The notes beneath the pieces are model-generated. The model searched no databases. It was not told the origin of the DNA and saw only the letters and a program-made list of their open reading frames with translations. Below are positions 1-4,875 of a stretch of DNA of 5,018 nucleotides, piece by piece. Each line of letters opens with the position of its first letter. Position 1 is the first letter of the stretch. Source of the DNA: Parachlamydiales bacterium (GTDB taxonomy: Bacteria; Chlamydiota; Chlamydiia; Chlamydiales; SM23-39); assembly GCA_020058465.1 (NCBI GenBank), contig JAGVDZ010000015.1, positions 1 through 5,018 of the forward strand, read 5' to 3'. Both the position numbers and the translations under genes were made by a program.

Positions 1-98
1 AAGCAGCTAAACTTAAAAAGTTTAGCGATACCAAGAAAGGTGAACTCCAAGCGTCGCCGACACTGTCAAAAACCAACTTTTGAGTTCATTTGTGTATA
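1..98. mobile_element. Family-A palindromic repeat (MITE-like), copy 1, left part cut off by the window start
   Basis: Positions 1-79 match 4940-5018 with only two mismatches (positions 16 and 68), in direct orientation. The right end at 75-98, ending TTTGTGTATA, is the reverse complement of 4876-4899 with one mismatch, so the complete element has 24-bp terminal inverted repeats. Combining the two partial copies gives a full length of about 162 bp. It contains a perfect hairpin at 6-26 (arms GCTAAACTT and AAGTTTAGC, 3-nt loop). The sequence switches to IS66-type transposase coding immediately after TATA at 95-98, so the repeat is inserted in that gene, probably at a TA-rich site. It encodes no transposase, so it is a non-autonomous element; the mobilising enzyme is unknown. 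Confidence 0.75.
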
Positions 99-299
99 GT
101 CGAAAGAGGACTCCGTCCTTTTGTTATCGCAAGGAAACTCTCGAATGGGAGTCAGTCTGAATGGGGCACAAAATTTAGCGAACGAGTCATGACAGTAGTC
201 TGCACTCTTAAGCAGCAACCCAGGAATGTCTTCGAGTATCTAACAGAGGAGTTCCGTTCTCGTCTTGAAAAAGGGCCGGCGCCGCCTGTTCTTGGATAG
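99..299 (+). pseudogene. IS66-family transposase, C-terminal fragment
   Basis: The frame reads VERGLRPFVIARKLSNGSQS and continues to a TAG stop at 297-299. It matches, from memory, the conserved C-terminus of the IS66-type transposase (TnpC): the E-R-x-L-R-P-x-V-I-x-R-K core, the G-S-Q-S-E-x-G segment, the F-x-E-R-x-(M/L)-T-V-V motif, then Q-Q-x-R-N-V-(F/L)-x-(Y/F)-L-T and a terminal PAPPVL. A full transposase is around 500 residues, and only about the last 66 are present. The DDE catalytic residues lie in the missing part, so the protein cannot be active. The 5' side is replaced by the palindromic repeat ending at 98. An ATG at 90-92 would start an ORF inside the repeat, but this is an accident of the junction rather than a gene start. 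Confidence 0.85.
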
Positions 300-338
300 G
301 GTCAGGCAGTGCCCCCCCCCTATCCCGTGAACGCGTAC
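300..338 (+). mobile_element. Probable right terminus of the IS66-family element
   Basis: About 40 bp after the transposase stop, the + strand reads CCCGTGAACGCGTAC (324-338). Its reverse complement starts GTACGCGTTCACGGG, close to the GTAAGCG-type ends I recall for IS66-family elements. The left end is not in the window, so the inverted-repeat pair and the 8-bp target duplication cannot be checked. A run of nine C (312-320) lies inside this terminus. Confidence 0.5.
312..320. repeat. Homopolymer tract, C9
   Basis: Nine consecutive C residues lie between the IS66 transposase stop and the presumed end of the element. No gene is affected. Such a run is prone to replication slippage and to sequencing error. 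Confidence 0.9.
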
Positions 339-429
339 AGAATTTTCTGCCTTATTTTTGATGTTTGGTATTACTTAGTGTTATTTAATTCAGTTTAATC
401 TGAATTTTGGAGGTGGAGAGACGCATTCA

Positions 430-455
430 GAATTTATTTCTTGCGATTGGTATTA
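430..455. repeat. Degenerate family-B palindromic repeat end
   Basis: The 26 nt here match the right terminal inverted repeat of the family-B element (2317-2342) at 22 of 26 positions, sharing GAATTT, TTTCT, GCGA and TGGTAT in order. The preceding GACGCATT (420-427) also resembles the GACGCAGTT just inside the family-B right end (2302-2310). A matching left end is not clear; the AT-rich stretch around 366-393 is at best a decayed version. I read this as the remnant of an internally deleted third copy. Confidence 0.5.
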
Positions 456-515
456 GCTGTGACATAAATTTTTTTTATCGAAAAATTTCTTTCATGATAC
501 CCTCTACGTAAAAAA

Positions 516-526
516 TTGAGGACCCC
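516..526 (+). promoter_or_regulatory. Ribosome binding site for the gene at 527
   Basis: TTGAGGA at 516-522 contains a GAGGA Shine-Dalgarno core 4 nt upstream of the ATG at 527. This supports the first ATG over the second in-frame ATG six codons later. Confidence 0.6.
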
Positions 527-901
527 ATGAAAAAATTACCGATCATGAAATGTGCTCTTTTAAATTTTATTATTTCTTCTTCTATTTACGCAAATGAAAA
601 TCAACATGTGGTCGAGTATGTTCTCCGGCGTGCCTACACTGCCATTGCCCGAATTGAAGAAGGAACAATCTTTCTTAAGCCGGAAAAGTTATTTCTTCAT
701 CAAGGGGTTGTTTATGTTGAAGATATAAATGGTGCAGGATTTGCTATCCCAGTCGCTTTTTCTGCTATGGGAGATCCATGTATCCCGAGTAGGCAAGTGG
801 ATGATTCCGTTATTTTCAACTCATGGCTATGTGAGTGCGGTTCTTGGAATCACAAGCGGGATAATCCTACGCATTGTTGGCGTTGCGATAGGCGTCGTTA
901 A
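527..901 (+). CDS. Small secreted hypothetical protein with a C-terminal zinc-ribbon-like motif
   Basis: A 124-residue protein that I do not recognise as a named family. Residues 1-22 look like a Sec signal peptide: K-K at the start, a hydrophobic stretch around residues 9-20, and likely cleavage after SIYA (residue 22). The middle part (about 28-80) has no obvious domain and contains alternating hydrophobic residues (FLKPEKLFLHQGVVYVED) suggestive of beta strands. The C-terminus has four cysteines, C102, C104, C117 and C120, in the arrangement W-x-C-x-C-x3-N-x8-C-x2-C. This resembles a small zinc ribbon or RanBP2-type finger with a shortened first cysteine knuckle. Metal binding is inferred. 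The ATG is supported by GAGGA at a short spacing. The gene converges with the minus-strand gene ending at 898 and overlaps it by 4 nt, leaving no room for a terminator between them. It could be an exported effector or envelope-associated factor, but nothing here proves that. Confidence 0.65.
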   Translation: MKKLPIMKCALLNFIISSSIYANENQHVVEYVLRRAYTAIARIEEGTIFLKPEKLFLHQGVVYVEDINGAGFAIPVAFSAMGDPCIPSRQVDDSVIFNSWLCECGSWNHKRDNPTHCWRCDRRR

Positions 902-1776
902 TTTTGCATTAAAAGAGCGAGCGTGACTTCAAGACGATTTCTGAAGAAATAGGTCGAACAGACGATCCGGCGCGCTTTTTTGTAGTGCTTTTTAAGCTGC
1001 TGAGTTTCTTTCGTGGTAGGATCGCAAACAAAATTGGGTGCGAGCAGCCTTCCGGGCCAGGGCCATTCATTGCTAAACAAATGTACTGGATATCGTTTTG
1101 GTTGTTGATTTTTTGTGTCAGATCGAGAGGATGTTCCCAGATGCTGTTCGTATAGATAAGCGTTATTTCTTCCAAATCCAAGAAGAATCCCAACAAGATG
1201 GACATTGTCGATGATGATATAAAAATCGTTGTGTTCAGGATGAGTTAAGATCCAAAATACTTCCTCACTCGTATATCGTTTCTCTAAAATTTTTTGAAAA
1301 TCATCCAAATACTTGTGAATGGTAGACATACACAACTTGGAGTAAATTAAGGCAATCTCTTTTTTCCCCTTTTCCAGAAAAGGATAGTCGATGAGGATAT
1401 GTTTTTTTCTCGGAAATAGAGATTGGTATTTTTCCCAAACTAGGTATCCTCGTTTTAATATTTGGTACTTTGATCTTTTAAGAGCCTCTCGAGAAAAATC
1501 TGACACATCCTCCGTATCCTCGAGAGCGATATTACATATGCTCATTGGTTTATAATCGACCAGCGTATAAGGGTATTGGTCAAAAGAGATTATCTGATCG
1601 ATAAAAAAAGAAAGGTCTTGCTTTTCTTGTGGGCTCAAGACTTTAAGTTTCTGGCGAATGGCGAGCAGTTCCTCATGAGAAACAACGTTATAGCGGTTTC
1701 TTTCGCATACCAGGAATGCCGAACCTCCGAGAAATAATAATCCGCAAATGAGCACCGTTACTTTTTTAAGTCGCAT
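898..1776 (-). CDS. Conserved hypothetical membrane-anchored or secreted protein (chlamydia-type)
   Basis: A 292-residue protein. Residues 1-5 (MRLKK) followed by a hydrophobic stretch at about 6-24 (VTVLICGLLFLGGSAFLVC) form a signal peptide or N-terminal anchor. The C24 context (F-L-V-C) is a poor lipobox, so lipidation is doubtful. The rest is soluble and charged, rich in K, E and aromatics. Segments such as LSPQEKQDLSFFIDQIISFD, the YTLVDYKPMSI stretch, LVGILLGFGRNNAYLY and a C-terminal CDPTTKETQQL...LEVTLALL resemble, from memory, conserved hypothetical proteins in environmental chlamydiae. This is a recollection, not a search. No catalytic motif is recognised. An in-frame stop lies six codons upstream of the ATG at 1776, so the start is well bounded, although no good Shine-Dalgarno is visible. 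It converges on and overlaps the gene at 527-901. Confidence 0.8.
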   Translation of the reverse strand: MRLKKVTVLICGLLFLGGSAFLVCERNRYNVVSHEELLAIRQKLKVLSPQEKQDLSFFIDQIISFDQYPYTLVDYKPMSICNIALEDTEDVSDFSREALKRSKYQILKRGYLVWEKYQSLFPRKKHILIDYPFLEKGKKEIALIYSKLCMSTIHKYLDDFQKILEKRYTSEEVFWILTHPEHNDFYIIIDNVHLVGILLGFGRNNAYLYEQHLGTSSRSDTKNQQPKRYPVHLFSNEWPWPGRLLAPNFVCDPTTKETQQLKKHYKKARRIVCSTYFFRNRLEVTLALLMQN

Positions 1777-1870
1777 CCAAATACTTTTCGCTCATAGAGA
1801 AGGTTTGAAAGAAGGATACGTGATCAACGATGCGTTCATCTGACATCTATCAGAAAAACAAAGAGTTAGA

Positions 1871-1896
1871 AAATGAAAAACGTCCCCCAAAGAGAC
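1871..1896 (-). terminator. Possible rho-independent terminator of the tRNA-Leu gene
   Basis: On the minus strand, 15 nt downstream of the tRNA, the sequence GTCTC-TTTGG-GGGAC can form a 5-bp stem (one G-T pair) with a 5-nt loop. It is followed by a T-rich run (GTTTTTCATTT). The stem is short, so this is a moderate call. Confidence 0.45.
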
Positions 1897-1910
1897 TTTG
1901 CCCTGGGAAA

Positions 1911-1994
1911 TGCCCAGTGCAGGACTCGAACCTGCACGCCGTTACCAACATCAGAACCTAAATCTGATGTGTCTACCGATTCCACCACCTGGGC
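1911..1994 (-). tRNA. tRNA-Leu (anticodon UAG)
   Basis: The 84-nt minus-strand sequence begins GCCCAGGTGGTGGAATCGGT and folds as a class II tRNA. The acceptor strands GCCCAGG and ACTGGGC give six pairs with a mismatch at the inner position. There is a D arm (GTG...CAC) and an anticodon stem TCAGA/TCTGA around a TTTAGGT loop, which places the anticodon UAG at 1960-1958. A long variable arm typical of Leu follows, then the T arm GCAGG-TTCGAGT-CCTGC. The discriminator is A, the leucine identity base. The CCA end is not encoded (TTT follows on the minus strand) and must be added post-transcriptionally. The anticodon reads CUA and, by wobble, other CUN leucine codons. Confidence 0.95.
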
Positions 1995-2007
1995 GCTAGA
2001 TGGGAAA

Positions 2008-2044
2008 GGGGGCGATTCTAGCAAATGCAAGCTTTTCCTGAAAA
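2008..2044 (-). promoter_or_regulatory. Candidate promoter for tRNA-Leu
   Basis: On the minus strand, TTTTCA (2044-2039) and TAGAAT (2020-2015) are separated by 18 nt, matching the sigma-70-type -35 and -10 at 4/6 and 5/6 positions. Transcription would start around 2008, leaving a leader of about 14 nt before the tRNA. It lies just outside the left end of the ISAs1-type element. Confidence 0.45.
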
Positions 2045-2069
2045 GAACAGTTCACCTCTTCAGCAGGGC

Positions 2070-2100
2070 CAGGGCAGAGGAAACTAGAATAAATTTTTGA
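2070..2100 (+). repeat. Left terminal inverted repeat of the ISAs1-type element
   Basis: Begins CAGGGCAGAGG and pairs with 2676-2706, with 29 of 31 bases complementary. Two mismatches lie at the 11th and 21st bases. Confidence 0.85.
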
Positions 2101-2175
2101 CTTCATAGAAGATATGAGGATATTTTTGTTTGCTGCATAGCTAAAGGAGCTTACAATGGCAGGCAAAAAAGGCAT

Positions 2176-2341
2176 TATACCATTCGCGAGAAATAAATTC
2201 ATAAATTTAACAAGAAGGTGGCACAAATTTTTGTGTCTGGAACAAGCGACCATTGCCGATAGGCAAGGCACGAGTGAAGACCAAAAATTTATTGCTAAGC
2301 CGACGCAGTTAAATATGAATTTGTTTCTCGCGAATGGTATA
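2176..2341. mobile_element. Family-B palindromic repeat (MITE-like), complete copy
   Basis: The ends 2175-2203 and 2314-2342 are inverted repeats of 29 bp with one mismatch. Each begins TTATACCATTCGCGAG read inward, so the element is bounded by TATA like family A and is about 166 bp long. Just inside the left repeat, 2204-2222 matches family A 4903-4921 at 16 of 19 positions and at nearly the same distance from the end (28 versus 27 nt). Small internal hairpins are present (TTGCC-GATA-GGCAA at 2253-2266 and CACAAA/TTTGTG at 2222-2235). No stop codon interrupts one forward frame through the whole element. It is nested in the decayed ISAs1-type transposase. No transposase is encoded. Confidence 0.75.
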
Positions 2342-2664
2342 AATCATTGGTTCGGATTGATCGTGAGCGAGTCGTAGGGGACAAGGTGACGCATGAGAGG
2401 GTCTATTACATTTCGAGTCTTGCTCCAGAAAATTCAGCGGTGATTGCCAGCACTGCCAGAAGACATTGGGAGGTCGAAAGCCTACATTGGTGATTGGATG
2501 TGGTGTTTAGACAAGATCAGTCTCGGTATCGAGACTGAAACGGAGCGCGCAATCTAGCTGCAGTGCGCAAGATCGTGCTCAATGCCCTGTCTAGGGAAAG
2601 CTCTATAAAAAAAAAAGGGGGTGGCTACCAGGCAGTACGCCGCTGCATTCAACCCAGCCTATAG
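2341..2664 (+). pseudogene. ISAs1-family transposase, C-terminal remnant
   Basis: The frame starting K-S-L-V-R-I-D-R-E-R matches, from memory, the ISAs1/H-repeat-type transposase C-terminus. It continues with VYYISSLAPENSAVIA, RRHWEVESLHW, LDVVFRQDQSRYRD, then NLAAVRKIVLNALSRESS. The conserved HW-x-I-E-N-S-L-H-W motif has lost one codon. A TGA at 2497-2499 replaces the residue after LHW and a second TGA at 2539-2541 follows RYRD. The final stop is TAG at 2662-2664. The N-terminal two thirds is missing. The gene is therefore dead. A run of ten A next to five G (2607-2621) occurs near the end. Confidence 0.85.
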
Positions 2665-2675
2665 GGATAAGGTTC

Positions 2676-2706
2676 TCAAAAATTTGTTCTAGTTTTCTCT
2701 GCCCTG
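2676..2706 (-). repeat. Right terminal inverted repeat of the ISAs1-type element, coding the end of lnt
   Basis: Pairs with 2070-2100. Read on the minus strand it encodes the last residues (RAEKTRTNF) and the TGA stop of the lnt frame, so the transposon end is fused in-frame to the host gene. Confidence 0.85.
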
Positions 2707-4343
2707 CTGTCAAACCTTCTTCGAAAGATTGTGACCTCTCGCAAAGATAACCAACCCCAACACCCGAAAGAGATTACAAGCAATGGCAGGTCTCCCCAAG
2801 TATGGTACAAGGTCCAGTTACGGTGAAGATCTATCTCTTTTGTCAAAATAGAAGGGGAGGTCTCCGACACAGGTAGTTGGCCAATTTCTTGTCCCCAAGG
2901 ATCGAAAATAACTGTAAGGCCCGTACTACAAGCTCTGAGCACAAAAATACCATTCTCAACAGCTCTCACTTTAGCGTGTTGCGCGTGAACCCACGGTAAT
3001 TTCGAAGAAGGAAACCACCCATCATTGCTAAGTGACAAGAGAGCATCAGCCTGTTGCGTCTGCTTGCGCACAAGCTCGGAACAGGTCTCTTCCGCACAAA
3101 TGCAAACTCCCCAAGTAGCTCGTCGATCGGGCCAAGGCTTTGTCGAGACACCCCTGTGAAAGCTCCCCTGAATGCCGTACAAGCGCTTGAGAAGGTCAGT
3201 CCACCCAGGAACCCAAGACCAAGGGATATACTCGACAACAGGCATTAATATCTGCTTAGTATACCTACGAATGTCGGTTTCCTGAGACTGAAACAAAAAC
3301 GCACCGTTATACCGCTGCGTCCCCTCTAAATCATCAAGCCCTACCACAACACTCGCCTTTAGCTGATCTGCCATCGCTTGAGCTAGATAACCATTCCCCA
3401 CCTTATCTATCTTAGATGCCCCCCCCGATACAGGGGCTTGCTCCCCCCACCCCTTATAGCGCCAATACGCATCAAGCTCTTTGGGTTCGTAAATCGGCAT
3501 TTTTAGACCTAAGGGAAATGCGGCTTCGGGGAATAAAATTAAATCGATGGGTTGAGATACATTCTCCAATAACGTCCAAATTCGATCCCATTGTACGAGA
3601 GGATGAACCCATCTCGAAGAGGTGCTCAAATGAAAGTCTTTTTGATCGGGCAACAAGGCAGGTTGAACGAGAGCTACGTGAACATGTGCCGTTTTCGGCA
3701 ATGGGTATGAAATCAAAGCTGCACAACACGGGGCAAAATAAAGGCCAAGCCAGCTGGTTACATCTCGTAACCGAAAAGTATTGATCACCCTATGCCCCAT
3801 CAATCCCAAAGCTAGGATCCAACCAGACAGGCCAGTCATACCCCACAACGAAGTCGATCGGAGCCACAAGGGATTACCGATCGCAACCATCCCAAGCGGA
3901 TTCCATAGAAATCCAGAAAGGATATATTCACGCCCCATCTCTAAAAGTACCCAGCCTAAAGACCACGTTATCAGCTCAAACCACGAGTACCGTCCATCTC
4001 TCGGAATAACCTGAGACCACATGCCAAATTGAACCCCTAACAGACAAGATATCCCCACATACACCAAGATAAATAAAGGACCCATGTATCTAAGAGACAA
4101 CATCCAAGATAATTGGATCAGCTGTATCCAGACCATCCAAAACGTAGCAGGCCAAAATGAAGAGGTGCGACCTGATAGATCCATCCACTTCCAGAAGCCG
4201 AGAAACCCCCAAGGCACTATGAATATGGCTAGTTGAGGACAAAAAATGGGATGAGCTAAGGCCACTCCCAAACAGCTCAACCACCACAAATGATTGGACT
4301 TTGTAAACGGCGTGCTGAAACGTGAGCTCATGCCGAACATCAT
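2676..4343 (-). CDS. lnt: Apolipoprotein N-acyltransferase
   Basis: Inner-membrane enzyme that transfers an acyl chain from phospholipid to the N-terminal cysteine of diacylated lipoproteins, the last step of lipoprotein maturation. The 555 residues show the family layout. Hydrophobic N-terminal helices lie at about 20-50, 64-108, 122-135 and 168-213. A nitrilase-like periplasmic domain follows (about 220-500), then a final helix at about 518-534. The catalytic triad is visible as E273 (FPEAAFP), K363 (TKQILMPVVEYIPW) and C416 (CICAEE). The second conserved glutamate E371 and the SNDGWF motif (439-444) are also present. The ATG overlaps the doxX-like stop (TGATG), so translation is probably coupled. 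A second ATG follows at codon 2 and another at codon 5. Oddities: eight consecutive G in codons 306-309, and a C-terminus after about residue 546 supplied by an IS inverted repeat. All catalytic residues and the last helix are kept, so activity is likely. Confidence 0.93.
   Translation of the reverse strand: MMFGMSSRFSTPFTKSNHLWWLSCLGVALAHPIFCPQLAIFIVPWGFLGFWKWMDLSGRTSSFWPATFWMVWIQLIQLSWMLSLRYMGPLFILVYVGISCLLGVQFGMWSQVIPRDGRYSWFELITWSLGWVLLEMGREYILSGFLWNPLGMVAIGNPLWLRSTSLWGMTGLSGWILALGLMGHRVINTFRLRDVTSWLGLYFAPCCAALISYPLPKTAHVHVALVQPALLPDQKDFHLSTSSRWVHPLVQWDRIWTLLENVSQPIDLILFPEAAFPLGLKMPIYEPKELDAYWRYKGWGEQAPVSGGASKIDKVGNGYLAQAMADQLKASVVVGLDDLEGTQRYNGAFLFQSQETDIRRYTKQILMPVVEYIPWSWVPGWTDLLKRLYGIQGSFHRGVSTKPWPDRRATWGVCICAEETCSELVRKQTQQADALLSLSNDGWFPSSKLPWVHAQHAKVRAVENGIFVLRACSTGLTVIFDPWGQEIGQLPVSETSPSILTKEIDLHRNWTLYHTWGDLPLLVISFGCWGWLSLREVTIFRRRFDSRAEKTRTNF
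3419..3426 (-). repeat. G8 tract inside lnt
   Basis: Eight C on the + strand are eight G in the coding strand, spanning the last base of S306, G307, G308 and the first base of A309. Gain or loss of one base would shift the frame upstream of K363 and C416. Confidence 0.9.
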
Positions 4344-4822
4344 CAGCGCGTGCTGAAGTCGAAAGAAGAGCGCTCCACCTCCGGCTGAATGCCGTGGAGA
4401 AGAACTAGTAAAAGAGCACTCATAATCGCTAAATTTTTTAAAAAGTGGATCGTTTGCACTTCCCTCTCGAGCCCTTCAAATAGCCAAAATGGATGAGACA
4501 AAAGAGTAGACCCCACAAGCAGCACCAGGAGGAGGGCTGCCGCCCACTTTTCTTTGGTCCCCACTAGAATCAATACCCCCCCCACGAATTCTCCGAGAGA
4601 AATCAAGAGGAGCCAAACAGGGGTCCAAGCCACCCCTAACCCAACAAGCTGCCCCCATTCATCAGGAAAAGGGGCAAAGAGCTGCCAATCAGACAACAGG
4701 GCAAAGAGCTCTTGCTCCTTTTCCTGCCAATGAAACACTGTGTGCATCGATGAAGAAAGAAACAAGGAACTTAAAGAAAATCGAACCAAGATGGAAGCTA
4801 CATTCCGGAAAATCGACGTCAT
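4343..4822 (-). CDS. DoxX-family small membrane protein
   Basis: A 159-residue protein with four predicted membrane helices at about 7-25, 64-88, 92-108 and 126-143, the usual size and layout of the DoxX family. The FxxGxxL-type segment LISLGEFVGGVLILVG in helix 2 and the HPFW...Q-T-I-H-F-L-K-N-L-A-I-M signature (110-134) before and in helix 4 are diagnostic from memory. DoxX proteins are linked to redox and quinone-related membrane functions, but the specific role here is unknown. I chose ATG at 4822 because GGAGG lies 4 nt upstream. A longer frame from TTG at 4894 would begin inside the family-A repeat and adds 24 non-DoxX-like residues. The stop overlaps the lnt ATG by 1 nt, indicating an operon. 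Codons 80-83 contain a run of eight G. Confidence 0.85.
   Translation of the reverse strand: MTSIFRNVASILVRFSLSSLFLSSSMHTVFHWQEKEQELFALLSDWQLFAPFPDEWGQLVGLGVAWTPVWLLLISLGEFVGGVLILVGTKEKWAAALLLVLLVGSTLLSHPFWLFEGLEREVQTIHFLKNLAIMSALLLVLLHGIQPEVERSSFDFSTR
4576..4583 (-). repeat. G8 tract inside the doxX-like gene
   Basis: Eight G in the coding strand span V80 to V83 (EFVGGVLIL). A one-base slip would frameshift the last two helices and uncouple the overlapping lnt start. Confidence 0.9.
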
Positions 4823-4831
4823 CTTGCCTCC
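4823..4831 (-). promoter_or_regulatory. Ribosome binding site of the doxX-like gene
   Basis: GGAGGCAAG directly precedes the ATG at 4822 on the minus strand. GGAGG is 4 nt from the start codon, which decides this start over the upstream TTG. Confidence 0.6.
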
Positions 4832-4875
4832 GTATTGTTCCAAACCACCTGTTATTTTTCCAGGACCCTTTTCGA

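Larger units (their letters stand above)
339..526. other. AT-rich intergenic region with a degenerate palindromic repeat
   Basis: No gene is visible between the IS66 terminus and the start codon at 527. The region holds a small perfect palindrome (AATTCAG at 387-393 and CTGAATT at 400-406, 6-nt loop). It also holds a degraded repeat end at 430-455, described separately. The remainder is T-rich sequence leading to the gene at 527. A TTGCGA at 443-448 followed 17 nt later by ATAAAT at 466-471 is a weak promoter candidate only. Confidence 0.5.
2070..2706 (+). mobile_element. Decayed ISAs1-family insertion sequence with intact terminal inverted repeats
   Basis: The ends 2070-2100 and 2676-2706 are inverted repeats of 31 bp with two mismatches (each starts CAGGGCAGAG when read inward and finishes AAATTTTTGA). 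At 637 bp the element is about half the usual length of an ISAs1-type IS (roughly 1.2-1.3 kb). It keeps the transposase C-terminus (2341-2664) and a possible start region (ATG at 2156 with AAAGGAG upstream) but has lost most of the coding region between. A palindromic repeat (2176-2341) sits exactly where the deletion falls. No 8-10 bp target duplication is visible at the outer ends (left flank CACCTCTT, right flank CTGTCAAA). The left end contains a local CAGGGC duplication (2064-2075). Confidence 0.8.

Noticed and set aside
387..406. Palindrome AATTCAG/CTGAATT as a terminator
   Set aside because: The stem is AT-rich, only 7 bp, and is not followed by a convincing T run; it follows no intact gene.
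1873..2100. 75-codon forward ORF across the tRNA region
   Set aside because: It lies antisense to the tRNA-Leu gene and ends within the IS inverted repeat. It has no recognisable protein character.
2156..2377. 73-codon forward ORF starting MAGKKG
   Set aside because: It joins the IS start region to the palindromic repeat and then runs out of frame with the transposase remnant, so it is a chance composite rather than a gene. The ATG with AAAGGAG may be the old transposase start.
1799..2721. Shared 11-mer TCAAACCTTCT (inverted) near 1800 and at 2710
   Set aside because: A match of this length is expected by chance in 5 kb and it does not extend.
3416..3784. 122-codon forward ORF opposite lnt
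   Set aside because: It is antisense to the conserved, catalytically complete lnt frame and has no recognisable features.
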